64,000 nucleotides of DNA from Nonomuraea spiralis (GTDB lineage: Bacteria > Actinomycetota > Actinomycetes > Streptosporangiales > Streptosporangiaceae): positions 248,001 through 312,000 of the forward strand of contig NZ_BMRC01000009.1 in NCBI RefSeq assembly GCF_014648435.1, given 5' to 3'. A program made the translations under genes and the position numbers. Position 1 is the stretch's first letter, and every line of letters starts with the position of its first letter. The notes beneath the pieces were generated by a model that was given only the letters and a program-made list of their open reading frames with translations, was not told the origin of the DNA and ran no database searches. Below are positions 7,241-14,786 of this stretch, piece after piece.

Positions 7241-8116
7241 TCAGCGCAGTGTCTTGCCCAGGGTGAACGTCTCCGGGTAGGAGTACCTGACCCGCAGCAC
7301 GAGCTTCGGCTTGCGCGGCTGGCTGCCGGCGTAGGCCAGCAGGCCCGAGAAGAAGTCGAGGCCGTCGGCGTTCACGCCGACCTCGATGCAGCCGTGGCTG
7401 TAGCCCTTGTGTGAGTTGTGCAGGTAGAAGCCGCCGCGCCCGAACATGTTGCCCTTGATCGGGGTGAGCCGGACGCGGAAGGTGCCCCAGTCGGGGAAGA
7501 CCGGGCCGTTGCCGCCCACGGGGAGGAACTGCAGGCCCTCCTCCGGGTTGGCGACGGCCTTGTCGCCCCGCTGGTTCGCCGCCTCGATCGAGCCCTGGCG
7601 GGGGTCGATGTGGGTGAGGAACGAGTACAGGCCCTCGGGCAGCGGGCCGTGGTCCTTGCTGTTCTGCATGGTGCCGATCTGGTGTCCCACCAGGCCCGAG
7701 GTGGCGGCGTACAGCAGGGGGCCGGCTCCCCGGAGGGCGGCGGGCATGGATCTGCGCCAGTAGAGGAACTTGCCGGTGTAGACGAGGTCGGCCTCGTCGT
7801 CGGCGTCCCGGACGTCGAGGTCGAACTGGCCGAGCGTCCTCAGGGCGCCCGTACGCGGCACCTCGACGGCCTCGAAGCGGCCCGATCCCGGCGTCCTGCC
7901 GGTCAGCGCGAACACCCGGTACGAGCTCTGCGGGCTGTAGGAGGCCCGGGTCTCCTCCAGGAACACCCGTCCAGGGTCGTGGTGGAAGAGCACGGCGTGC
8001 ACGTTGTCGTCGGGTTTCTCCCCCTTCCACATCATCGGCTGGGTCTCCTCGCCCACGTTGAGCGAGACGCGGGAGACCCGGTCGTTCTGGCTCCTCTGGA
8101 AGCAGAAGTACGTCAT
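7241..8116 (-). CDS. L,D-transpeptidase-like protein (DUF2778/YkuD-type active site)
   Basis: The 291-residue protein carries the hallmark FYLHNSHKGYSHGCIEVG near residues 229-246, where the His and Cys match the catalytic His and SxGC of L,D-transpeptidases. The upstream GPLPEGLYSF is typical of DUF2778 (Tlde1-like) and related YkuD proteins. Such enzymes cut or cross-link peptidoglycan peptides. No signal peptide is visible, so it would need another export route or act after lysis. It starts 13 nt after the stop of the 883-residue gene, so the two are almost certainly co-expressed. The pairing is the main clue to function. Confidence 0.75.
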   Translation of the reverse strand: MTYFCFQRSQNDRVSRVSLNVGEETQPMMWKGEKPDDNVHAVLFHHDPGRVFLEETRASYSPQSSYRVFALTGRTPGSGRFEAVEVPRTGALRTLGQFDLDVRDADDEADLVYTGKFLYWRRSMPAALRGAGPLLYAATSGLVGHQIGTMQNSKDHGPLPEGLYSFLTHIDPRQGSIEAANQRGDKAVANPEEGLQFLPVGGNGPVFPDWGTFRVRLTPIKGNMFGRGGFYLHNSHKGYSHGCIEVGVNADGLDFFSGLLAYAGSQPRKPKLVLRVRYSYPETFTLGKTLR

Positions 8117-8129
8117 CGGGCCGGCCGCC

Positions 8130-10781
8130 CTACGAGATCGTCGCGAGGTTGGACGTGAGCGCGATGTCGGTGCCGGACGACGGCGTGTACTCGTGCCATT
8201 CGGCGATGAGCGCGCCCTTCTCGCCCGGCTGGAGGATCGGCACGGGGGACTGCGTGCCCCGGTGGGCGAAGCTCAGGCGTTCGACCACGATGTGCGTGGC
8301 GTCCGGGATCGCGACGACGACCTGCGCCTCCTGGATGCGGCGGTCGTCCTCCACGTCCAGCACGACCGGCAGCCCGACGACGAACGCCGAGCTGTTGCCG
8401 ACCCTGATGTTCACCGGGTTCGGGCTCGGCGCGAGGTCCGACGACGACGTGGTGAAGGCCGCGTCCTGGAGCCGGGTGGCCGCCCGTTCGGGGTTGGCGG
8501 GCGGGACGCCGGGATAGTTGCGGTCGTCGTAGGCCGCGATCTCCTGCGCGATCGTCAGGTACGGCCCCGGGACCGGCGCGCCGACCGCGCCCCCTTCGGC
8601 GAAGCGCATCCACTCCTCCTCCCAGCCCTTGCGTACGGTGAGCACGATCCGCGCGCTGCCGGCCCGCAGGAACGCCTGCCTGGTCGGGTCGGGATGCCGC
8701 AACTGCCGGATGAACGGCCAGCTCGGCGGTACGTCCCAGAAGTAGGAGTACAGGAACGTCACCACGTTCTCCCACTCGATCGCCTGGTTGATGAAGCGCA
8801 CCAGGTCCTCGTGCCGCCGCAGCAGCGACCACTGCTCCGGGCTGAGGCCGAGGCTCGGGCCGTCGAAGCCGATGCCGTGCTGGAGGTCCACGCGCGCGGC
8901 GAGGAAGGCGGCCAGGACGTCGGCCGGCATGAAGTCGAAGTCGCTCCCGAGGATGAACCGCAGGACGCACTTCATGATCTCGTCGCTCTCCTCGCGCCGC
9001 AGCGTCAGGGTGTCGACGTTGGCCAGCTTCTCCTCGATGGCCGCGATGCGCGCGGCGATGTCCTCCTGCTCGGCGAAGTACCTGGTCTGGGCCGCGTTGT
9101 AGAGCGTGTTCCAGACGTCGGTGCGCCACTGCTCGACGGCCTCGGAGGTGAGGTCGAGCCGTACGCCGAGCCCGACGAACACCCGCTCGGAGTGGTGGAA
9201 GAAGAAGGTGATCTTGTGGCGGCCGGTGAAGCCGCGCATGTAGGGCGTCGTGCCGTCGAACGACATGATCCGGTGGTCGCGGATGATCAGCGCGTCCGAC
9301 AGGTTGCGCCAGGTCGGCTCGGAGCGGGCGCCGATGACGTCGAAGTTCATCTTGTCGTCGGAGTCGTCCTTGCCGACCTGGGCGTCCAGCATGATCTCCC
9401 GGATGTGCGTGCCGCCGGGCACGTCGAACTCCAGGTCCAGGAACCACCAGTTGCCGTCGGTGTTGACGTGCGAGCTGACCGTCAGGGGCGTCGGCTCCTC
9501 GGGGTGCGGCCGTACGGTGACGCCGTGCCGGTCGGCCAGCCACTGGTACTTCGGGACGCCGGTCGGGGACGGGTCGCCGTTCTGGTCCACCAGGTCGGTG
9601 GTGATGTCGGAGTGCCTGACCGGGAACACGAACGGGCCCTGCTGCGCGCGCAGCAGTTCGAGCTCCGCGTACGCCCGCCGCATCGACGCCCCCGGCTCCG
9701 GCACCGCGATGTCGTACGTCAGGCGCAGCCCGTACCGGTAGAGCCTGACCCGCCACTTGCGCATCAGGCTGAAGTAGTCGATCCGGACGGGATCGTTGCC
9801 CGTGTTCTTCAGCACGCGGGTCGAGGTCTCCTCCGAGCCCGTCACGGTGGTCGTGGAGATGGTCACCTTGTGCTCGCGGCGGGAGCGCGAGGACGCCTTC
9901 TGCGTCGTGGCGCGGGCGTGCTTGATGCTCTCGGCGGCCGAGGCCGACTCCGAGCTCTGCGCGGTGAACCCGGTGGTGCTGGAGCCGGAGATGATCGGGA
10001 TGCCGCCCTGTACCGTGCCGGTGATGTTGAACTGGTTGGAGTGCTGGCTCTGCGACGACGTCGACTGCGACAGGTCGGTGTTGTCGGTCACGCCCGTCTC
10101 GCTGACCTCCTCCAGCGAGTCCGTCACGATGGTGGTGAACTCCTTCGAGGTGACCGACCACTCCTTGTGCGTGACCGCCGTCTGCTCGCCGGGGGCGAGC
10201 GGGATGGTCGAGACGAGCTCGCCGCGCTGGATCCCGATCGGGACCATCTCGATGCGTTCGAGGTTGAGCAGGCCGATGGGCGGCGCGGCGGTGTTGACCG
10301 TCAGGCCGCGCAGGGCCACCGCGGCGGTGTTGAGCGCCTGCGCGGCCCGGACGGCCGCGTCCCGCTCGCCCGCGCTCTCCGCCTCGCGCAGGCGTTCGGC
10401 GCGCAGCTCGATGAGCGTCCCGGCGAACAGGGCCAGCTCGGCGGCCGGCACCCGCGACAGCGCGGCCGGGTCGGGGCGCGGCGCCGCGACCGGCTGCCCC
10501 TCGAAGCCCTTGAGCAGGTCGAACGCCTCCGCCGAGACGCCCGGAGGTGTGCGCCCGGCGCCCTGGAGGCGGTCGCGTACCTCGTCGGTGTCGCCGGGGG
10601 ACAGTGCGAGCTGCCGGACCGCCCCCAGCTTGACGATGCCGCCGCCCGCGTCGTCGTGCGCCGTGGGCACCCGCAGTGGTACGAGCGTGCCCTTCAGCAC
10701 CTCTCGCGCGGAGTTGTCCAGCACCGGCGCGCTCGGCGGGGACGGCGGACCCGCCGCCGCCCCGCTGTGGATGTCTGCCAT
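8130..10781 (-). CDS. Large uncharacterised protein (883 aa) paired with an L,D-transpeptidase
   Basis: I do not recognise a named family. The N-terminal 60 residues are Pro/Ala-rich. Residues about 60-190 are helical and charged. A block with APGEQTAVTHKEWSVTSKEF (near 195-215) leads into a long Ser/Thr-rich stretch (about 215-320). A strongly patterned core contains YFSLMRKWRVRLYRYGLR (about 337-355). Later come beta-rich segments, a helical segment and a C-terminal beta domain. No signal peptide or transmembrane helix is seen. The ATG at 10781 has a GAGGGGGG site; an upstream ATG at 10847 lacks one. It is the first gene of a two-gene unit. Confidence 0.8.
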   Translation of the reverse strand: MADIHSGAAAGPPSPPSAPVLDNSAREVLKGTLVPLRVPTAHDDAGGGIVKLGAVRQLALSPGDTDEVRDRLQGAGRTPPGVSAEAFDLLKGFEGQPVAAPRPDPAALSRVPAAELALFAGTLIELRAERLREAESAGERDAAVRAAQALNTAAVALRGLTVNTAAPPIGLLNLERIEMVPIGIQRGELVSTIPLAPGEQTAVTHKEWSVTSKEFTTIVTDSLEEVSETGVTDNTDLSQSTSSQSQHSNQFNITGTVQGGIPIISGSSTTGFTAQSSESASAAESIKHARATTQKASSRSRREHKVTISTTTVTGSEETSTRVLKNTGNDPVRIDYFSLMRKWRVRLYRYGLRLTYDIAVPEPGASMRRAYAELELLRAQQGPFVFPVRHSDITTDLVDQNGDPSPTGVPKYQWLADRHGVTVRPHPEEPTPLTVSSHVNTDGNWWFLDLEFDVPGGTHIREIMLDAQVGKDDSDDKMNFDVIGARSEPTWRNLSDALIIRDHRIMSFDGTTPYMRGFTGRHKITFFFHHSERVFVGLGVRLDLTSEAVEQWRTDVWNTLYNAAQTRYFAEQEDIAARIAAIEEKLANVDTLTLRREESDEIMKCVLRFILGSDFDFMPADVLAAFLAARVDLQHGIGFDGPSLGLSPEQWSLLRRHEDLVRFINQAIEWENVVTFLYSYFWDVPPSWPFIRQLRHPDPTRQAFLRAGSARIVLTVRKGWEEEWMRFAEGGAVGAPVPGPYLTIAQEIAAYDDRNYPGVPPANPERAATRLQDAAFTTSSSDLAPSPNPVNIRVGNSSAFVVGLPVVLDVEDDRRIQEAQVVVAIPDATHIVVERLSFAHRGTQSPVPILQPGEKGALIAEWHEYTPSSGTDIALTSNLATIS

Positions 10782-10847
10782 GGTCGTCCCCCCTCGTGGA
10801 TGAGCAGCTGTCCCGCCATGGTCGGGCCGCGTGCCGATGGACGGCAT

Positions 10848-10862
10848 GAGTAATCGCTACTC
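10848..10862. promoter_or_regulatory. Inverted repeat upstream of the 883-aa gene
   Basis: GAGTA and TACTC flank a 5-nt centre (ATCGC), about 67 nt before the start codon of the leftward 883-residue gene. It could be an operator in the promoter region; no partner regulator is obvious. Confidence 0.35.
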
Positions 10863-10928
10863 AAAAGGGGTGGCCCGCGCCGCCGCCCGAGATGGCCGAC
10901 GGAGGCGCGAGCCGTACAGATGATCTTG

Positions 10929-11645
10929 TCAGGTGCTGCGCCCGCGCAGGACGCGGATCGTGATCCCCGCGCCGAGCAGGACCACGGCGCCCACGACCCA
11001 GGGCAGGGGGGTGCCCCCCGGGCCGGGGACGCCGTAGCCGCCCGCGTAGCCGTCCCTGGCGTAGGCGCTGCCGGGGAGTTTGGCGGCGTAGCGCTGTTGT
11101 GCCAGCCGCCGGTAGTCGGCCACGGGGACGCCCGCCGGGCCGAGCGACTGCGTGGCCTCGGCGTTGAGCGGTACGACCCTGCCGTCGCGCAGGGCGTACC
11201 AGGCGTTGAGCTGCGGCTCGCGGAACACGGTGCCGGTCTGGCCCCCGTACGTCTGCTCGTCGCTGCCGCCGGCGATGTTGCTGACCACCCACGCGCCCCG
11301 ACGGTCGCGGGTCGTCCAGACGGAGGCCGTCTGGCCGTCCGGCGCGGTGGCCTGGGTGGCGAGGAAGGCGAACCGGGCGATCTGCGTCGACCGCCCGGAG
11401 ACGAAGTCGGGATTGAGGTCGTTGACGGCGACCGTGGGCCCGTCGAAGCGCGCCGCCACGGGGGCGAGGCTGGTCTGCCGGCCCTGGCCGGCGAAGAAGC
11501 GGCCGACCGTGTCGCCGGCGCCCGCGGCGGCGGCCCTGGCGGCGTCGATGTCGGCCTGGGTGGGGGCGCCGGGGTCGGCCAGCGCGGGGCTCGGGACCCA
11601 CAGGAACAGGGCGGTCAGGGCGGCGACCGCTGCGAAGAGCTTCAT
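10929..11645 (-). CDS. Secreted, C-terminally membrane-anchored protein of unknown function
   Basis: The 238-residue precursor has a signal peptide (MKLFAAVAALTALFLWVPSP, cleavage near ALA-D), an exported domain of about 170 residues without cysteines, a Gly/Tyr-rich linker, and a C-terminal transmembrane helix (PLPWVVGAVVLLGAGITI) ending in basic residues. It should therefore face the outside while anchored in the membrane. The ATG at 11645 follows AGGAGG at 8 nt. It begins 14 nt after the stop of the papain-like protease gene, so the two form an operon; it may be a partner, substrate or inhibitor of that protease. Confidence 0.8.
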   Translation of the reverse strand: MKLFAAVAALTALFLWVPSPALADPGAPTQADIDAARAAAAGAGDTVGRFFAGQGRQTSLAPVAARFDGPTVAVNDLNPDFVSGRSTQIARFAFLATQATAPDGQTASVWTTRDRRGAWVVSNIAGGSDEQTYGGQTGTVFREPQLNAWYALRDGRVVPLNAEATQSLGPAGVPVADYRRLAQQRYAAKLPGSAYARDGYAGGYGVPGPGGTPLPWVVGAVVLLGAGITIRVLRGRST

Positions 11646-11659
11646 GCCGGTGGCCTCCT

Positions 11660-12214
11660 TCACGCGCCGATGTAGTCGAGCGAGTGGGTCCAGAAGAACG
11701 AGGAGTTCGAGACGTAGTAGCTGTAGGTCGACCAGTTGTAGCGGGTGCTGGACGGCCACGGGTTGCCCCAGTACACGTACGACGAGGTCTTGTCGTAGCC
11801 GTAGATGACCTCCATGTGGCCGCCGCCGCTGGTCCACTGGATGCGGGCCATGATCGGGCGTTCGGCGTCGATCTCCCTGACGATGGCGGCGTAGGTGAGG
11901 TAGTCGTAGACGTACACGCCGGGGTTGATGCCGATCTGGCGGAAGGCGGTCTGGTCGTTGCCGAGGGTGGCCTGGTTGTTCGGGCAGCTCGTGTTGACGC
12001 CGCGGTTGAAGGCCAGGTTGCAGAACTGGTTCTGGCTGTAGGAGTACCCGTAGTAGGCGGCGACGGAGTTGCCCGTCGCGGCCCAGCACCAGTTGGAGTA
12101 CTGCTGCGACTGCTGGGTGAAGTTCAGCTTGTACGAGGTCGCGGCGTCGGCGGGGGCACTGCTCGCGATCCAGGTGGCCGCCGCTAGGGCGAGGGCCACG
12201 GCCAGGCGGAACAT
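11660..12214 (-). CDS. Secreted papain-like cysteine protease (C39/C70-like)
   Basis: The 184-residue protein has a signal peptide (residues 1-25) and a papain-like catalytic layout: SNWCWAATGNSV with Cys43, a GGGHMEVIYGYD histidine block near residue 133, and WGNPWP near 151 supplying the Asn. The QxxNWCWAA start is typical of papain-like C39_2/C70 peptidases. Five further cysteine or aromatic-rich positions suggest a compact extracellular fold. The substrate is unknown. The ATG at 12214 follows AAGGAG. It leads an operon with the membrane-anchored gene and is divergent from an HTH regulator. Confidence 0.82.
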   Translation of the reverse strand: MFRLAVALALAAATWIASSAPADAATSYKLNFTQQSQQYSNWCWAATGNSVAAYYGYSYSQNQFCNLAFNRGVNTSCPNNQATLGNDQTAFRQIGINPGVYVYDYLTYAAIVREIDAERPIMARIQWTSGGGHMEVIYGYDKTSSYVYWGNPWPSSTRYNWSTYSYYVSNSSFFWTHSLDYIGA

Positions 12215-12319
12215 AGGCGCTCCTTCTGCTGGGGGGTGCTGCGAAGGATGTTCGACCTGCGGTGATGGCCGTACAAGGGGGAGCGGATTTCCCTGACAGA
12301 TCACTGTGGAAGGTGACAT

Positions 12320-12373
12320 TTCATGACGTTCATGAAGTGATGACGAATCTGTGGAAATCTGTGAACATTCACA
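12320..12373. promoter_or_regulatory. Two palindromes between the protease operon and the HTH regulator
   Basis: TTCATGA-CGT-TCATGAA at 12320-12336 is a perfect 7-bp inverted repeat. TGTGAA-CA-TTCACA at 12360-12373 is a second dyad, within the first codons of the regulator gene as called. Their position between divergent genes suggests binding by the neighbouring HTH protein. Confidence 0.55.
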
Positions 12374-13284
12374 GCGTGGCGGATGAGCTCCAGGCCGCGC
12401 TGCGCGCGGGCCCCTTTCACGTAGCCCTGCGGGCCGCGGTCGGAGCGCGCGGGCTGACCCTCGAACGGTTGCGCCACCGGCTGGGCCAGCGCGGCCTCCA
12501 CGTCGGGGTGAGCACGCTGAGCTACTGGCAGCAGGGCCTGCGCCGGCCCGAGCGCGAGGAGTCGCTGCGGGCCGTACGCGCCCTTGAGGACATCCTCGAC
12601 CTGCCGCCGCGCTCGCTGATCGGGCTGCTCGGGCCGCCGAAGCCGCGTGGCCGGGCGCCGGGGGTGGCGTACTCGACCCTGTTCCGGCCCGCGCAGGTCG
12701 TGGCCGCCATGCTGGACGAGCTGGACGCGGTGGCCGACGACCGCCGCCTGCACATCGCCGTCATGTACGAGTCGCTGCGGATCGGCCCCGACCGCAGCCT
12801 CACCGCCCGGGAGACCACGCAGGTGGTGCAGGCCCACGAGGAGGGCGCCGACCGCTACATCATGATCTACCGGGGCGACGCCGGCTGCGACGTGGACCGG
12901 GTCACCGTCGCCGCCCTGGAGGACTGCCGGGTCGGCCGTGTCACCAGGGACGGCGCGACGGCGACGGTGGTGGCCGAGCTGCTGTTCGACCGCGCGCTGC
13001 GGGTCGGGGACACCCACGTGCTGCGGTACGAGATCGCCGACCTGAGTGGCGCCGAGTCCTGCTTCTACGAGCGCGGCTTCCGCTTCCCGGCCGGCCAGTA
13101 CGTGCTGCGCGTGGCCTTCGACCCGGCCGAGCTGCCGGTACGCATCCACCGCTTCGCCCGGCGCGGTCCGGGCGGCGACGAGCTGACGGCGTCGGAGCTG
13201 ACGCTGAACTCCCAGCACGCCGTCCACCTGATGGCCGCGGCCCTCCAGCCCGGCCTGGTCGGCATCCGCTGGGCCTGGCCCTGA
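12340..13284 (+). CDS. XRE-like helix-turn-helix regulator
   Basis: This 314-residue protein has an N-terminal HTH region (LTLERLRHRLGQRGLHVGVS followed by TLSYWQQGLRRP, residues about 40-75) typical of XRE-like DNA-binding domains. A long C-terminal domain of about 200 residues, beta-rich from about 150 on, may bind a ligand. I do not recognise that domain. The start is uncertain: ATG at 12340, GTG at 12361 and GTG at 12376 are in frame and none has a strong ribosome-binding site. It is divergent from the secreted protease operon and is the likely regulator of it. Confidence 0.72.
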   Translation: MTNLWKSVNIHSVADELQAALRAGPFHVALRAAVGARGLTLERLRHRLGQRGLHVGVSTLSYWQQGLRRPEREESLRAVRALEDILDLPPRSLIGLLGPPKPRGRAPGVAYSTLFRPAQVVAAMLDELDAVADDRRLHIAVMYESLRIGPDRSLTARETTQVVQAHEEGADRYIMIYRGDAGCDVDRVTVAALEDCRVGRVTRDGATATVVAELLFDRALRVGDTHVLRYEIADLSGAESCFYERGFRFPAGQYVLRVAFDPAELPVRIHRFARRGPGGDELTASELTLNSQHAVHLMAAALQPGLVGIRWAWP

Positions 13285-13364
13285 CCGGCGCGTCCCTGTC
13301 ACACCTCGGCCCGCTGTCCCGTCCTGTCACCGATGATGACGATGAACGACGGAAGGCGATGACG

Positions 13365-14270
13365 ATGAGAGCAGCACGCGTTCACCGGCCCGGTGGCGAG
13401 CTCGTCCTGGAGGACGCGCCCATGCCGTACGGGGCCACCGGCGACGTGGTCGTGCGGGTGCACGCGGCCGGTTTCGTCCCGGACGAGCTGGACTGGCCGG
13501 GCACGTGGACCGACCGGGCGGGCCGCGACCGCGCGCCGTCCGTACCCGCCCACGAGGTTGCCGGCGTGGTGTCCGAGGTCAGGTACGGCACCACCGGCCT
13601 GTCCGTCGGCGACCGCGTCTTCGGCCTGACCGACTGGCACCGCGACGGCGGCGCGGCGGAGTACGTGGCGGTCGAGGCCCGCAACCTGGCCCTGATCCCC
13701 GAGAACCTGACCTTCATCCAGGCGGCCGCGCTGCCGCTGGCCGGGCTGACCGCCTGGCAGGGCCTGTTCACGCACGGCGGCCTGGAGGCGGGCCGGACGG
13801 TCGTCGTCCACGGCGCGGGCGGCGGTACGGGCACGCTCGCCGTCCAGCTCGCCCGCGGGGCCGGGGCGCACGTGATCGCCACCGGCCGGGGGAACGTCGC
13901 GGGCCTGGCGGCGGAGCTGGGCGCGCACGAGTTCGTGGACCTGGAGCGGCAGTCGTTCGCGGAGGCGGTCGAGCCGGTCGACCTGATCTTCGACACGATC
14001 GGCGGCGACCTGCTCGCCGGGTCGGCGGCGAAGGTCAGGCCGGGCGGCGCGCTCGTCTCGATCACCGCGCCGCCGCCGGTCGTGCCGGAGGAGGGGCGGG
14101 CGGCGTTCTTCATCGTCGAGCCCGACCGCGTCCAGCTCGCCGAGCTGGCCCGGCAGGCGGGAGCGGGCCTGCTGCGCGCCCACGTGGGCGCGGTGTACCC
14201 GCTGGCCGAGGCGGGGCAGGCGTTCCGGGCCAAGCGCGGTGTGCCGGGGAAGGTCGTGATCGAGATCTGA
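13365..14270 (+). CDS. NADP-dependent alcohol/quinone oxidoreductase (MDR family)
   Basis: A 301-residue medium-chain reductase without the zinc ligands. The N-terminal GroES-like domain (VVRVHAAGFVPDELDW, PAHEVAGVV) is followed by a Rossmann domain with HGAGGGTGTLAVQLA near residue 148. It should reduce quinones or enones with NADPH; the natural substrate is unknown. The ATG at 13365 lies 8 nt after GGAAGG, which fits better than the ATG at 13359. It appears to be monocistronic, following the HTH regulator gene by 80 nt. Confidence 0.88.
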   Translation: MRAARVHRPGGELVLEDAPMPYGATGDVVVRVHAAGFVPDELDWPGTWTDRAGRDRAPSVPAHEVAGVVSEVRYGTTGLSVGDRVFGLTDWHRDGGAAEYVAVEARNLALIPENLTFIQAAALPLAGLTAWQGLFTHGGLEAGRTVVVHGAGGGTGTLAVQLARGAGAHVIATGRGNVAGLAAELGAHEFVDLERQSFAEAVEPVDLIFDTIGGDLLAGSAAKVRPGGALVSITAPPPVVPEEGRAAFFIVEPDRVQLAELARQAGAGLLRAHVGAVYPLAEAGQAFRAKRGVPGKVVIEI

Positions 14271-14409
14271 AGCCGTCGCAAATGTGCGGATATTTCGGGT
14301 CATTGAGGAAACCTTGACCGGCCTGCCGTATGACCGTCCGGGCCCTGGGCACGCGCAGTTACGGAGCCGAGCGACCCGCTGACTCCCCGTATCGAAGGAA
14401 GGAGCCGTC

Positions 14410-14562
14410 ATGGCGCAGAACAAGGCCCGTAAGACGAAGAGTGGCGACAAGGACAAGGACAAGAGCCGGAACTCCTCGACGCAGAGCCGCAGCACCACGG
14501 AGAAGAAGCCCTCCGCCAGCAAGCCCCAGGACTGGAAGAACGCTCCGGGGCACCAGAGCTGA
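14410..14562 (+). CDS. Small basic lysine/serine-rich protein (50 aa)
   Basis: A short gene with all the signs of being real: an AAGGAAGGAG ribosome-binding site, an ATG, 50 codons and a strong terminator 14 nt beyond the stop. The product (MAQNKARKTKSGDKDKDKSR at the start, ending QDWKNAPGHQS) is highly charged, with no hydrophobic core, and is probably disordered. I recognise no family. A nucleic-acid-binding or stress role is possible but unproven. It stands alone between an oxidoreductase and a secreted phosphoesterase. Confidence 0.72.
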   Translation: MAQNKARKTKSGDKDKDKSRNSSTQSRSTTEKKPSASKPQDWKNAPGHQS

Positions 14563-14575
14563 TTCTGACCGGCAC

Positions 14576-14617
14576 GACGGCGTGACACCCGGCCCGCGGG
14601 CCGCGGGTCACGCCGTC
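14576..14617 (+). terminator. Intrinsic terminator after the 50-aa gene
   Basis: GACGGCGTGAC at 14576-14586 pairs perfectly with GTCACGCCGTC at 14607-14617; the loop region can pair further (CCCGGCCC/GCGGGCC). TCTCCTTCTGT follows. Confidence 0.8.
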
Positions 14618-14786
14618 TCCTTCTGTCGGGGTTGTTCCTGTCTGATGACAGATGACCAGAATGAGGAGACAGTTCCCCGTCCCTTCAGTCTCTCCATGCA
14701 CAACGTTCACCCGTGCGCTCCAACGTGTCCGCTCGAAGGGCACGCCGGAATCATCGGCTGCCCCGTGAACGTCATGGAAGGACCCG

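Noticed and set aside
7241..10781. Reading the 883-aa/transpeptidase pair as a prophage lysis or tail module
   Set aside because: No capsid, tail, terminase, integrase or holin genes are nearby, and base composition matches the surroundings.
8004..10853. A 949-codon rightward open frame opposite the 883-aa gene
   Set aside because: Arg/Val-rich low-complexity translation without motifs; the leftward gene has a ribosome-binding site, a patterned protein and a tightly spaced partner gene.
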